From Clostridium formicaceticum (GTDB lineage: Bacteria > Bacillota > Clostridia > Peptostreptococcales > Natronincolaceae), in assembly GCF_001854185.1 (NCBI RefSeq), contig NZ_CP017603.1, positions 2,604,001 through 2,668,000 on the forward strand: a stretch of DNA of 64,000 nt, in the 5' to 3' direction. Within the stretch, counting starts at the first letter, position 1; each line of letters starts with the position of its first letter. A program made the position numbers and the translations under genes. A model generated the notes under the pieces. It saw only the letters and a list, made by a program, of their open reading frames with translations. It did not search any database and was not told where the DNA came from. Positions 42,510 through 51,897 of the stretch are shown here, in pieces.

Positions 42510-43476
42510 AGTAACGCTGTGCTCCTGGATGAATCTCTAAAGACATACCATCTAAAGCTGTGTCTAAGTTTACATCTCCACCTCTAGCATGAGCTGCTGA
42601 TAAAGTATCTAAGTTTTCAAACAATGCTTTTGTGATATCATATACCAAATCCTCAGATAAATCAGCTCTTACTGCTAACATTGCCATAACCGCAACTGCA
42701 TGAACATCTTCATCTTGATTTCGATAAGTACCTGCAGGGATAACAACTTCTGCATAATATGGGTAGTCAGCAATCAGTGTTTGTGCTATATCTGAAGAAA
42801 CAGAGACCAAGTTGATATTATGAGTTGTAGCTAAGTCAGTAATCGCCGCCGTTGGTGTACCAGCAGTAACAAAGGCTGCTTGAACATGTCCATCTTTTAG
42901 GTTATCCGCAGCTTCACCAAAGGATAAATAGTCAGCTTGAATGTCGTCATAAGTAAGCCCATAAGCTGCCAAGATTTGACGAGCATTGGCTTCAGTACCG
43001 CTTCCTGGAGCCCCTACTGCAACGCGTTTGCCCCTTAAGTCTTCAACACTATTAATACCAGCAGAAGCATCAGCTACGATTTGAATTGTTTCTGGATAAA
43101 GGGTTGCTAAACCTCTAAGGTTATCCATTGGTTCTTGATCATCGAACATTTCGATGCCATTGAAAGCATAATAGGAGATATCGTTTTGAACTAAGGCAAA
43201 GTCTACATTCCCAAAGTTTAATAGGTTAACATTTTCAACAGATGCTCCAGTAGATTCTGCATTAGCAGATGCACCATCAACATTTTCACTAATAATACTA
43301 GCAAAAGCTCCCCCTAATGGATAGTAAACACCTGTTGTACCACCAGTAGCAACAGCTAAACGAGATGGCGCGTCACCTTCTCCACCTGTAGCATTATCAC
43401 TACCACACCCTACTACCAATACGGTTACTAGTAATAAACAAACTAGTAACATAGAAATAGATTTAAATTTTTTCAT
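42490..43476 (-). CDS. TAXI-family TRAP transporter solute-binding lipoprotein
   Basis: A 328-residue lipoprotein with lipobox VLVVGC (Cys about 24). TAXI marks are LAVATGGTTGVYYPLGGAFASII, then ADASAGINSVEDLRGKRVAVGAPGSGTEANARQIL and DNLKDGHVQAAFVTAGTPTAAI. Known TAXI proteins bind glutamate, glutamine or 2-oxoglutarate. The divergent operon for D-glutamate and 5-oxoproline suggests a substrate of that kind, which is inference. GGGGGAAAAAAA precedes the start at 43476. Confidence 0.92.
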   Translation of the reverse strand: MKKFKSISMLLVCLLLVTVLVVGCGSDNATGGEGDAPSRLAVATGGTTGVYYPLGGAFASIISENVDGASANAESTGASVENVNLLNFGNVDFALVQNDISYYAFNGIEMFDDQEPMDNLRGLATLYPETIQIVADASAGINSVEDLRGKRVAVGAPGSGTEANARQILAAYGLTYDDIQADYLSFGEAADNLKDGHVQAAFVTAGTPTAAITDLATTHNINLVSVSSDIAQTLIADYPYYAEVVIPAGTYRNQDEDVHAVAVMAMLAVRADLSEDLVYDITKALFENLDTLSAAHARGGDVNLDTALDGMSLEIHPGAQRYFDEVIN

Positions 43477-43933
43477 TTTTTTTCCCCCTTTTTATTTATA
43501 AAAAGCTATTTTTATTAAAAATAACTTTTCTAAAAACATTGTATTTATTCATTTGCAAAATGAAAAGAATATTAAAATAAAATGAATAAAAATTAAAAAT
43601 GCAATTGATGTTATAAAGTAAAAAATGCGAAATGTAGAAAAAAGCACATGTGAAAACCTTGAAAAACGGTGAAGTGTAATGATAACATGAGTACATTATA
43701 CTATATTTTTTGCTGCTTGACCACCTAAAAAATAATAAAATATAAAAGAAATACGAAAAGAACAAACAATTGGCAGAAAATTTTATTATTTTTATACGCT
43801 TTTATCAGCATAATTATTTTTATTTTTACATAAATATGCAAATGAATTTTGTCTAATTGTGAAGGGAAATTGACTTTATGATAGAATCTTATTTAGAAGG
43901 ATGAATTTACAACAGAAAAGGGGAGATCAGATT
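43477..43933. other. 457-base divergent intergenic region
   Basis: Very AT-rich spacer between the TAXI operon and the cyclase/oxoprolinase operon; both promoters must be here. TATGAT at 43877-43882 and TTGTGA at 43857-43862 are weak candidates for the plus strand. No operator or gene identified. Confidence 0.45.
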
Positions 43934-44710
43934 ATGAATGCTGCTGAAGTAGCAAGAGAAAGAATTAGAAAGGGCTTGTGGAAGGGGCCAACCCCCGGCT
44001 TTGCTGCAGGATATACACAGGCCAACATTGTTATTTTGCCTAAACAATACGCATTTGATTTCTTTTTGTTTTGTCAGAGAAATCCAAAGCCTTGCCCAAT
44101 ATTAGATGTTTGTGAAGCCGGTCAGTATAGACCTTTATTGACAGCACCCAGTGGCGACATAAGAACAGATATACCTAAATATCGAATTTATAGAGAAGGG
44201 ATACTGCAAGAGGAAGTAGAAGATATACTTGATTTTTGGTCTGAAGACATGGTAACATTTTTGTTAGGATGTAGTTTTACATTTGAAAACCCGCTAATCA
44301 AAGCAGGTATTGCTATAAGGCACATTGATGAAGGAAAGAATGTGCCGATGTTTATAACAAATATTGAGTGTAAACCAGCTGGCGTTTTTAGTGGACCTAT
44401 GGTAGTCAGCATGAGACCAATTCCTTCCCAGTTGGTGGATCAAGCTATTGAAATAACCGCTCGATACCCGAAGGTACACGGGGCACCAGTGCATGTAGGT
44501 AATCCTGAGGAAATTGGTATCGTTGACGTTAATCGTCCTGATTTTGGGGATACAGTAACAATTAATCCAGGGGAAGTACCGGTATTTTGGGCATGTGGTG
44601 TAACACCTCAAGCGGCTGTTATGCGCACTAAGCCTGAAATTGTTATTACCCATGCCCCGGGACATATGTTTATTACAGATATACAGGATGAGGAGCTGAA
44701 GGGACTGTGA
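43934..44710 (+). CDS. DUF1445 family protein, likely D-glutamate cyclase component
   Basis: A 258-residue protein starting at ATG 43934 after AGGGGAGAT; the ATG at 43901 lies before that site. [60 protein letters not shown] and [13 protein letters not shown] are DUF1445 (YcsI) marks. Mammalian D-glutamate cyclase carries a DUF1445 domain followed by DUF4392; here the two are separate genes overlapping by 4 bases (GTGA). The expected reaction is D-glutamate to 5-oxo-D-proline. Older annotation as hydro-lyase is unproven. Confidence 0.87.
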   Translation: MNAAEVARERIRKGLWKGPTPGFAAGYTQANIVILPKQYAFDFFLFCQRNPKPCPILDVCEAGQYRPLLTAPSGDIRTDIPKYRIYREGILQEEVEDILDFWSEDMVTFLLGCSFTFENPLIKAGIAIRHIDEGKNVPMFITNIECKPAGVFSGPMVVSMRPIPSQLVDQAIEITARYPKVHGAPVHVGNPEEIGIVDVNRPDFGDTVTINPGEVPVFWACGVTPQAAVMRTKPEIVITHAPGHMFITDIQDEELKGL

Positions 44711-45603
44711 AGCAAACATATATAGATGCTATTGAAGCGATTATTGGAGCAGATATGGGCTGCAGAGGGCTAGGCGCAGATGTTAAGACGGGAGATTTAT
44801 GGCCAGCTTTAAAAGAACTAAGCCAAGCTAAAAGAATTATCCTTCTAACAGGATTTTGTATTAAAGATACGATGACTGGGGAAACCGATGGACCTATAGG
44901 CGCTGTATCTCTTGCTGCTGCACTAATAGAGCTAGGAAAAGAGGTTCTTATTATTACGGATGACTACTCTTATAACTTAGTAACTGCTTGCTGTCAAGCT
45001 ATGAACATTCAAGTTAATATAAGTCTAGCACCGCTTCAAGAGACTGCCTCCTATTGCAAAAAAACGATGAAGGACTATGCTCCTGATTTAGTGGTGGCGA
45101 TTGAACGCCCTGGAAGGGCTGAGGACGGGGGATGTTATTCTATGCGAGGGGAAGATTTGAGTAGTTTTGTACCCAATACAGACCCGTTATTTTCTATAGC
45201 AAAGGAAAGTGGCATTAAAACCATCGCTATTGGAGATGGGGGTAATGAAATAGGCATGGGGAAGATTGCCCAACATATAAAACAAAATATAAAGCTTGGT
45301 GAGAAAATCTGTGCTGTTAGCGCATCTGATTATCTTATTATAGCAGGTGTTTCAAACTGGGGAGGACATGGAATGGTTGCTGGTTTGTCTATTATGAACG
45401 CTAAAATGCTGCTGCATGATGTAGATAAGGAAATAGCTATGTTAGAAGGAATGATTCGTGAAGGTGGCGTAGATGGATGCAGCAAAAATCCTGTTTGTAC
45501 AGTAGATGGATTGAGTTTAGAGATTAATTTAAGTATCCTAGAAAAGCTTAGGGAAACTGTATTAGAGGCGTTGCTAGACCAACCTGTGTTGGCAATAGGC
45601 TAG
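44707..45603 (+). CDS. DUF4392 D-glutamate cyclase C-terminal-type protein
   Basis: A 298-residue protein, GTG start overlapping the DUF1445 stop. [37 protein letters not shown], then [27 protein letters not shown] and [16 protein letters not shown] are typical of DUF4392, the C-terminal domain of mammalian D-glutamate cyclase. With the upstream gene it should make 5-oxoproline from D-glutamate, for the PxpABC enzyme downstream. Assignment rests on the domain pair and on pathway context. Confidence 0.88.
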   Translation: MKQTYIDAIEAIIGADMGCRGLGADVKTGDLWPALKELSQAKRIILLTGFCIKDTMTGETDGPIGAVSLAAALIELGKEVLIITDDYSYNLVTACCQAMNIQVNISLAPLQETASYCKKTMKDYAPDLVVAIERPGRAEDGGCYSMRGEDLSSFVPNTDPLFSIAKESGIKTIAIGDGGNEIGMGKIAQHIKQNIKLGEKICAVSASDYLIIAGVSNWGGHGMVAGLSIMNAKMLLHDVDKEIAMLEGMIREGGVDGCSKNPVCTVDGLSLEINLSILEKLRETVLEALLDQPVLAIG

Positions 45604-45631
45604 TGATTGATGAAATAGAGGAGAGAAGAAA

Positions 45632-46390
45632 ATGGTTACTGTCGATTTAAACTGTGATATGGGAGAAAGTTTTGGGGCTTATCAAATTGGGCATGATGAG
45701 GCCCTATTAAATTATGTTACTTCTGTCAATATTGCATGTGGTTTTCATGCTGGAGACCCTATTATTATGGGAAAGACAGTTGCTCTAGCAGTTGAAAAAG
45801 GTATTACCATTGGAGCACATCCAGGATTTCCGGATTTATCAGGTTTTGGCAGGAGAAATATGCAGGTATCCTTAGAGGAAGCGAAGGCTTATATGATCTA
45901 TCAAATTGGCGCATTGCAGGGGTTTATTAAGGTGCATGGTGGGAAACTACACCATGTAAAACCTCATGGCGCCCTCTATAATATGGCTGCCAAAGACTAT
46001 TCGTTGGCAAAAGCGTTAGCGGAAGCTGTTAAAGCGGTTGATAATGAACTAATTTTTGTTGGATTGGCTAATTCTATGATGATAAAGGCTGCTGAGGAAG
46101 TAGGGATAAAGAGTGCCCAAGAGGTTTTTGCAGACCGAAATTATCAAGAGGATGGTTCTCTAGTACCTAGAAGCTTACCAAATGCTATGATTCATGATGA
46201 TCAAATATGTGTTGATAGAGTAATCAAAATGGTGAAAGAAGAAAGTGTAATGACGGTGAACCAAGAAAAAATCAATATAAAGGCTGATACCATTTGTCTT
46301 CATGGGGACCATCCATCAGCACTTTTATTTGCTAAGAAACTCCATAGAGCATTATTAGAAGAAAATATAAAGTTGAATTCTGTTACTTAA
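45632..46390 (+). CDS. pxpA: 5-oxoprolinase subunit A (LamB/YcsF)
   Basis: A 252-residue protein, GAGGAGAG before ATG 45632. DLNCDMGESFGAY at 5-17, NIACGFHAGDP, IGAHPGFPDLSGFGRR and VKPHGALYN are LamB/YcsF marks. With PxpB and PxpC it hydrolyses 5-oxo-L-proline to L-glutamate using ATP in the cytoplasm. All three subunit genes are present in order A, B, C. Confidence 0.95.
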   Translation: MVTVDLNCDMGESFGAYQIGHDEALLNYVTSVNIACGFHAGDPIIMGKTVALAVEKGITIGAHPGFPDLSGFGRRNMQVSLEEAKAYMIYQIGALQGFIKVHGGKLHHVKPHGALYNMAAKDYSLAKALAEAVKAVDNELIFVGLANSMMIKAAEEVGIKSAQEVFADRNYQEDGSLVPRSLPNAMIHDDQICVDRVIKMVKEESVMTVNQEKINIKADTICLHGDHPSALLFAKKLHRALLEENIKLNSVT

Positions 46391-46397
46391 GGGGAAT

Positions 46398-47156
46398 ATG
46401 AATGAAATGAAAAAAATGTTGAATAGTTATCCAGCTGGTGATAATGGTTTAATTATTGAGTTTGGCAACTGTATATGTGAAGAAATAAATCGAGAAATTA
46501 GAAGTTTTTTATATTATTTAGAAGTCCACGCAAAAGATTTCGATGAAGTGATTGAAATAGTTCCTACTTATACGACTTTATTTATTCTTTACGATCCTTT
46601 AGAGGCTACCTATCAAGAACTAGCGGATAAGCTGAGTCGTGTGAGAAGGGAAATCTCTCAAATAGAAATTCCAGAGCCTAATACCCTCCATATTCCTGTG
46701 TTATATGGTGGTGATCATGGTCCGGATCTGCCTGCAGTAGCTCAGCATAATGGCTTATCAATAGAAGAGGTAATAAACATCCATCGTAGTGGACATTACT
46801 TAATCTACATGATTGGCTTTACACCAGGCTTTCCATACTTGGGGGGAATGTCGGAAAAAATTGCAACGCCTCGTCATAAGGTGCCTAGACAAAAAATTTC
46901 TTCGGGGTCTGTGGGGATAGCAGGCAATCAAACAGGCATTTACCCCATTGACAGTCCAGGGGGGTGGCAGGTCATAGGAAGAACGCCCATCAAGCTATTT
47001 GATCCTTCGAGGGAACCAGCAGTGTTACTTAAGGTAGGAGATTATTTAGTTTTTGACGTCATTGACGATACAACTTACGGAGAAATAAAGCAGTTGGTAG
47101 AACGTGATCAATACCAAGTTAAAATAACGAAATATAGGAGTGGGAGTAATGTCTAA
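46398..47156 (+). CDS. pxpB: 5-oxoprolinase subunit B (KipI-like)
   Basis: A 252-residue protein, start ATG 46398 (GGGGAATATG) or ATG 46407. HIPVLYGGDHGPDL, YMIGFTPGFPYLGGM, GSVGIAGNQTGIYPIDSPGGWQVIGRTP are the KipI/PxpB marks. The same fold in B. subtilis KipI inhibits a sporulation kinase, but the intact A-B-C order makes oxoprolinase the better call. Ends 8 bases inside pxpC. Confidence 0.95.
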   Translation: MNEMKKMLNSYPAGDNGLIIEFGNCICEEINREIRSFLYYLEVHAKDFDEVIEIVPTYTTLFILYDPLEATYQELADKLSRVRREISQIEIPEPNTLHIPVLYGGDHGPDLPAVAQHNGLSIEEVINIHRSGHYLIYMIGFTPGFPYLGGMSEKIATPRHKVPRQKISSGSVGIAGNQTGIYPIDSPGGWQVIGRTPIKLFDPSREPAVLLKVGDYLVFDVIDDTTYGEIKQLVERDQYQVKITKYRSGSNV

Positions 47157-48204
47157 AATCTCAATTGTAAAGCCTGGGCTTATGACTACAATTCAAGATC
47201 AAGGCAGGATAGGATATCAACATTTTGGGATGCCTGTAGCGGGAGCAATGGATGTATACTCTCTACAATTGGCCAATCTGTTAGTAGGAAACCACCGATT
47301 TGAAGCGGCTCTTGAAATTACGCTAATGGGTCCAGAAATTTCTTTTCATGATACAAGAGCAGTCGCCATTACTGGTGGGGAAATCAGTGCTACCATCAAT
47401 GATAGGCCAGTGTCAATGTATGAAACACTTTATTTGCAAAAAGGGGATACGCTAAAACTGGGCAATATATCTGTAGGTTGTCGTTCCTATTTAGCAATTT
47501 CTGAGGGATTTCATCTAGAAAAGGTGATGGGGAGTTATGCTACTTACACTAGAGGGAACATAGGCGGTTTTTATGGAAGGAAGTTAATGGCAGGAGATGA
47601 AATACCATTAAATCAAAAGCAGTATGAGGGCCATGTCGGTACTCGAAGAATCCCTAAATCTTTGACGCCAGATCTTCATAAAAGTTGTATTCGAGTCATC
47701 ATGGGACCAGAGGATCAGGCCTTTACTGAAGAGGGGAAAGCTGTATTCCAAAAAAGCCAATACCGGATTTCCAACCAGTCTGATCGCATGGGATATCGTT
47801 TAGAGGGGCCAAAGATACAGCATGTTTCCACAGCAGATATCATTTCAGGAGGAATTAATCTAGGTGCGATTCAAGTGCCGGGTGAAGGTGTACCTATTAT
47901 TATGATGGCTGACCGTCAAACAACAGGGGGCTATACGAAAATAGCCAATGTGATTTCTATAGATATTCCCTTAGTGGCTCAAAAAAAACCTGGTGATATT
48001 ATAAAGTTTACTGCTATTAAAGTTGAGGAGGCACAACTGCTATTCAGAGAACGAGAAGAAACAATTAGAACCTTAGAAAAGCAGTTTCAATTAATTTCTT
48101 CGAAAATTCATTCTGTAAGGGAATATTGCATTAAGGTTAGGGGTAGAAGTTATCATGTAAGGGTAGAAGAATTAAAGGATGAGAGGGGCAATGAAAAACC
48201 CTAA
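47149..48204 (+). CDS. pxpC: 5-oxoprolinase subunit C (KipA-like)
   Basis: ATG 47149 after AGGAGTGGGAG, 351 residues. KPGLMTTIQDQGRIGYQHFGMPVAGAMD, GPEDQAFTEEG, SNQSDRMGYRLEGP and MADRQTTGGYTKIA are typical of the PxpC/KipA and urea carboxylase AHS2 fold. The last 60 residues extend past the usual core and end in a basic segment, VRGRSYHVRVEEL, somewhat like the start of biotinyl-lipoyl domains, but no biotin Lys motif is present. Terminator follows. Confidence 0.94.
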   Translation: MSKISIVKPGLMTTIQDQGRIGYQHFGMPVAGAMDVYSLQLANLLVGNHRFEAALEITLMGPEISFHDTRAVAITGGEISATINDRPVSMYETLYLQKGDTLKLGNISVGCRSYLAISEGFHLEKVMGSYATYTRGNIGGFYGRKLMAGDEIPLNQKQYEGHVGTRRIPKSLTPDLHKSCIRVIMGPEDQAFTEEGKAVFQKSQYRISNQSDRMGYRLEGPKIQHVSTADIISGGINLGAIQVPGEGVPIIMMADRQTTGGYTKIANVISIDIPLVAQKKPGDIIKFTAIKVEEAQLLFREREETIRTLEKQFQLISSKIHSVREYCIKVRGRSYHVRVEELKDERGNEKP

Positions 48205-48260
48205 GGTTTGCAAACCTACTGCCTTCAAATTACATAGTGCGTGCCTTATTAAGGAGATAG

Positions 48261-48302
48261 AAAGCCCTGAAATTTCAAAGATTACAGGGCTCTTTTTCTT
48301 TT
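48261..48302 (+). terminator. terminator of the pxp operon
   Basis: AGCCCTG and CAGGGCT with TGAAATTTCA inside the loop, then CTTTTTCTTTTTT. Confidence 0.88.
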
Positions 48303-48334
48303 TTATCATGTAGGTTTATAGAAGACCATCAATT

Positions 48335-49603
48335 CTAAATGCTAGGTAGTTCAACAATGAAAGTAGTGCTTTCATTTAAGCTGCTCTTAGCGTAGATTTT
48401 TCCTCCATGTTGTTGAAGAATTGTTTTAGCAATGGCTAGCCCAAGACCATGCCCCCCACTTTTTCTTGATCGAGACTTATCGATACGATAAAATCTATGG
48501 AATATTTTATTCATATATTCTTGTGGTATTCCTTCACAACTGTTAGTTACAGATAAATGTAGGGTATTGTAATGCCTTTTCAAAGAAATATTTATCATAC
48601 GTTTACTATCTGTATATTTTATAGCATTATCTAAAAGGATCATTACTACCTGTTGAAGCTGTTCACAGTTACCATGTGTAAACAGATTAGGTTCGATGCT
48701 GTAGTCGAGGGATATATTGTTTTCAAAAACAACAGCTTCCATTGTTAAAATAATGTTTTCAACCGCTTCACTTAGATTAAAGTCTGTAAAGACTAGCTTG
48801 ATATCTGAATAGTCTACTTGGGTTAAATACAAAAGATCCTTAATCAAACTTGTCATTCTCTCGGCTTCTGATTTAATATAATGAAGCCACTTTGACTGAT
48901 TCTTTACATCTTCTTCCCCACTGGATAAGAGTACATCAAGATTTGTAGTGATGACAGCAAGTGGTGTTTTTAATTCATGGGAAGCATCTGCAATAAACTG
49001 TTTTTGTTGTTCAAAGGCTTTTTTAATAGGCTGTATAGACTTATTTGCAAAAAATCTGCTGATAAAGAAAATAACAACCAGCATAATACAGCCGACAATG
49101 AAGAAAGTATAAATAAGATTTGCAAGAAAATCCTGCTGTGGCGTAATATCTAAGAACACTATTTTATAATCATCAAAATGAGGCTTTACCACAAATCTCC
49201 AATACTTACCCTCCAGTTTGAGACTTCCTGTATTGCTGCTTTGCGACAATGCAGCGTTTTTTGCAGCTTCGTAAAATGTTTCCTCCATGGTAAAGATAGA
49301 GGAAGTGTCTAATAGCGTACCTTCATTGTCGGTGATTAGAACAAAAGAAACAGAAGGTTCCGGAGGCGGTTCTCCAGGATCGAAGTCAGAGGATACTCTG
49401 CCACCATCAAAGTTACGTGGCCCTTGAGGAGGTTTGTCATTTGCTTTACGGTTAAATTCTGATATCCTATGGAGTTCCATCTGAATATTTCTGTAGACAT
49501 TATTATGGGTGATGAAGTAGATAGAGCTAAAAGCGAGAATCATCATAATTGAAATAATGACTAAATTGAGAATAAGAAATTTATTTCTCAGCTGTTGAAA
49601 CAC
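48335..49603 (-). CDS. sensor histidine kinase
   Basis: A 422-residue kinase, GTG 49603 abutting the regulator's stop. TM1 at about 8-28, an extracytoplasmic part (about 30-160) rich in Pro/Gly, TM2 about 163-183. DHp box FIADASHELKTPLAV, then N box QQVVMILLDNAIKYTD, and SGGHGLGLAIAK of the ATP lid. Orthodox EnvZ/PhoR-like arrangement without an obvious HAMP. The signal may concern the cell surface, since the pair stands next to a CotH operon. Confidence 0.94.
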   Translation of the reverse strand: MFQQLRNKFLILNLVIISIMMILAFSSIYFITHNNVYRNIQMELHRISEFNRKANDKPPQGPRNFDGGRVSSDFDPGEPPPEPSVSFVLITDNEGTLLDTSSIFTMEETFYEAAKNAALSQSSNTGSLKLEGKYWRFVVKPHFDDYKIVFLDITPQQDFLANLIYTFFIVGCIMLVVIFFISRFFANKSIQPIKKAFEQQKQFIADASHELKTPLAVITTNLDVLLSSGEEDVKNQSKWLHYIKSEAERMTSLIKDLLYLTQVDYSDIKLVFTDFNLSEAVENIILTMEAVVFENNISLDYSIEPNLFTHGNCEQLQQVVMILLDNAIKYTDSKRMINISLKRHYNTLHLSVTNSCEGIPQEYMNKIFHRFYRIDKSRSRKSGGHGLGLAIAKTILQQHGGKIYAKSSLNESTTFIVELPSI

Positions 49604-50281
49604 TTAACTTTTCACCTCCAGGATATAACCTACACCTCGGAGGGTATTGATGGCGACTTCTGAATGAAGAAACAGAAGTTTTTTTCTTAAAAAAGAAATA
49701 TAAACCTCTACATGATTATGTTCCACTTCAGAATCAAACCCCCAGAGTTTTTCTATAATTAATTCCTTAGAAGAAGCAAGATTTTTTCGTAAAATCAGAA
49801 ATGCCAACAAATCACTTTCCTTTAAGGTAAGTTTTACTTCTTTATTTCCGCTAGATAGTTTAAGGGTTGCAGTATTTAGTTCAATATCTCCATATTTTAA
49901 GGTGTTATCGGGAAGGATTTCTCCTTTTCTTCTGGATATAGCTCTTATCCTTGCCAATAACTCGTCTGTAGCAAAGGGCTTGGCTACATAATCATCAGCA
50001 CCGCTGTCTAGGCCTGCTACTTTATCAGAAACTTCTCCTTTTGCAGTAAGAAGGATGACCGGCGTGGTGATCCCTTCTTGGCGAATGCTTTTAAGAATGC
50101 TGATGCCATCCATTTTAGGCAGCATGATGTCCAAAAGGATGACATCGTAAATATTGCTTAAGGCGTAATCTAATCCAGATTCTCCATCATGAAAAATATC
50201 CACCGTGTAATTATTTTTCTTTAATATTTGTGCCAAAGCTTCTGCTAGATGGATTTCGTCTTCTATAATTAATATTCGCAT
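49604..50281 (-). CDS. OmpR-family response regulator
   Basis: A 225-residue protein. Receiver: IIEDE near 4-8, phospho-acceptor in VILLDIMLPKMDG (Asp about 51), and VILLTAKGEVSDKVAGLDSGADDYVAKPF with the conserved Lys. The winged helix (about 125-222) ends HVEVYISFLRKKL-RGVGYIL. GGAGGTATATTATG gives the start at 50281. Its likely sites are the TTTAAGG direct repeats in the divergent promoter region. Confidence 0.95.
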   Translation of the reverse strand: MRILIIEDEIHLAEALAQILKKNNYTVDIFHDGESGLDYALSNIYDVILLDIMLPKMDGISILKSIRQEGITTPVILLTAKGEVSDKVAGLDSGADDYVAKPFATDELLARIRAISRRKGEILPDNTLKYGDIELNTATLKLSSGNKEVKLTLKESDLLAFLILRKNLASSKELIIEKLWGFDSEVEHNHVEVYISFLRKKLLFLHSEVAINTLRGVGYILEVKS

Positions 50282-50306
50282 AATATACCTCCCTTTTCCT
50301 TTTTTA

Positions 50307-50410
50307 TATTATAGCATACCCATCCTTAAACCAACCTTAAATCAAAGGATTTACCAATGGTTAAAGCTATGTAAAATTTTAAGGTTTTTTTAAGGTTCAA
50401 CTTATAAAAT
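50307..50410. promoter_or_regulatory. divergent promoters with paired TTTAAGG direct repeats
   Basis: Plus strand: TTTAAGGTT at 50378-50386 and again at 50389-50397 (11-bp period), then TATAAAAT at 50403. Minus strand: the same motif at 50341-50333 and a variant at 50330-50322, again 11 bp apart, in front of TATAAT at 50312-50307. This is the usual layout of OmpR/PhoB-type binding sites overlapping -35. Confidence 0.8.
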
Positions 50411-50452
50411 GAAATCAATCCAAGAAAATCAATAAAAGAAAGGAGGAGTAAA

Positions 50453-51241
50453 ATGGCAAAAGAAGTCTTTAATAGATATGAAAACAAGTTTTTAGTTCAT
50501 TATGCTACCTATCAAAAACTTCAAGACCAATTACTCTGCTATATGGAGGTGGATGAGTTCAATAAGTCTCAGGAATTTTACACCATATGCAATATCTACT
50601 ACGACACAAAAGATGACTATTTAATAAGAAACTCCTTGGCAAAACCCAAATATAAGGAAAAGCTTCGGCTGAGGGCATATGGTATTCCTAGAGAGGATGA
50701 GGAAGTATACTTGGAGGTTAAAAAGAAGGTGTACGGTTTGGTAAATAAAAGAAGAACAAAACTAAAACTAAAGGAAGCCTATGCTTTTGCAGCTACAGGT
50801 ATAAAACCTGAAGTAAAACCCTATATGAACCCACAGGTGTTGAAGGAACTGGAGTATGTTTTCAAAATATATGGTCTTGAACCAAGACTTTACTTAGCAT
50901 ACGATAGAAAAGCCTTTTTTAGTAAAGAAGATAAAGACTTAAGAATTACTTTTGATACAAATATAAGAACACGAAGGTATGATTTAAAGCTTGAAGCTGG
51001 TGACTATGGGGAAAATTTATTGGAAGCTGATCAATGGCTCATGGAGATTAAAGCTGAAAAAAGTATCCCCGTATGGCTGTCTAAAATACTCTCTGAAAAT
51101 AAGGTATATAAAACAAGTTTTTCAAAGTATGGCGCAGAATATCAAAAAATGTTATTCAATCACCAACAAGGGAAAGGAGAAATAAAATTATGCTTGAATC
51201 AATATTTAACACAACTTCAATTTATACCTCGATACCTTTAG
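50453..51241 (+). CDS. VTC-domain polyphosphate polymerase-like protein
   Basis: A 262-residue protein, AAAGGAGGAG before ATG 50453. NRYENKFLVHYATYQKL, YTICNIYYDTKDDYLIRNSL, KEKLRLRAYG, VYLEVKKKVYGLVNKRR, RLYLAYDRKAFF, LRITFDTNIRTRR and LMEIKAEKSIPVWL follow the VTC tunnel fold, with basic and acidic strands lining a channel for triphosphate. Eukaryotic VTC4 makes polyphosphate; the bacterial proteins next to DUF4956 and CotH are not characterised. It overlaps the DUF4956 gene by 52 bases, which is unusually long. Confidence 0.9.
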   Translation: MAKEVFNRYENKFLVHYATYQKLQDQLLCYMEVDEFNKSQEFYTICNIYYDTKDDYLIRNSLAKPKYKEKLRLRAYGIPREDEEVYLEVKKKVYGLVNKRRTKLKLKEAYAFAATGIKPEVKPYMNPQVLKELEYVFKIYGLEPRLYLAYDRKAFFSKEDKDLRITFDTNIRTRRYDLKLEAGDYGENLLEADQWLMEIKAEKSIPVWLSKILSENKVYKTSFSKYGAEYQKMLFNHQQGKGEIKLCLNQYLTQLQFIPRYL

Positions 51242-51873
51242 GAACAGCAATGTTGACAATTGTTATCTCTTTTATATTAGGAGGATTTGTAAGTTTTACC
51301 TATAGGAAAACATGTGAAAAAAGCACCTATTCTCGAAACTTTTTTTTAACACTGGTGTTAATCCCTATGGTCATTGCAATCATCATTTTGTTAATTGGAA
51401 GCAATGTTGCAAGAGCCTTTAGTTTAGCTGGAGCATTTTCTATTATTAGGTTTAGAAGTGCCCCTGGGGATCCTAAGGATATAGCCTATGTTCTTTTTAC
51501 CATGGCGGCAGGGTTAGCTTGCGGAGTAGGAGTTTATGGCTACGCGGTTATGTTTACAACAGTTCTTTGCATTCTTATGTTGCTATTAAATTTTTTCAAC
51601 ATTGGTGAGGAAAATTTCTCTCAAAAATTGATAAAAATAACCATACCTGAAGATTTGGACTTTGAGGGTGTATTTGATGAAGTGTTTGAAAAGTTTACAG
51701 ATAGTTATCAACTTATAAAAGTCAGAACCATCGATTTAGGCACCCTTTATCAGTTGGATTATACAGTAACAATGAATCATAAAGCAAATCAAAAAGAATT
51801 TTTAGATGCACTGCGTTGTAGAAACGGAAACTTAAATATTACATTAGCTTTGTCTGCTAATGGAAGAGAATGA
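51190..51873 (+). CDS. DUF4956 membrane protein
   Basis: A 227-residue protein. AAAGGAG 10 bases before ATG 51190, inside the VTC gene. Three to four membrane helices in the first 140 residues, with AFSLAGAFSIIRFRSAPGDPKDIAYVLFTMAAGLACG, the DUF4956 signature; a soluble C-terminal domain follows. The family is regularly next to VTC-domain proteins, suggesting a joint membrane complex. Confidence 0.92.
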   Translation: MLESIFNTTSIYTSIPLGTAMLTIVISFILGGFVSFTYRKTCEKSTYSRNFFLTLVLIPMVIAIIILLIGSNVARAFSLAGAFSIIRFRSAPGDPKDIAYVLFTMAAGLACGVGVYGYAVMFTTVLCILMLLLNFFNIGEENFSQKLIKITIPEDLDFEGVFDEVFEKFTDSYQLIKVRTIDLGTLYQLDYTVTMNHKANQKEFLDALRCRNGNLNITLALSANGRE

Positions 51874-51897
51874 TCTTTATAAATGGAGGGATTGATA

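Noticed and set aside
43496-43765. 89-codon Phe/Tyr-rich minus-strand frame
   Set aside because: Composition is what AT-rich spacer gives by chance; it occupies the divergent promoter region.
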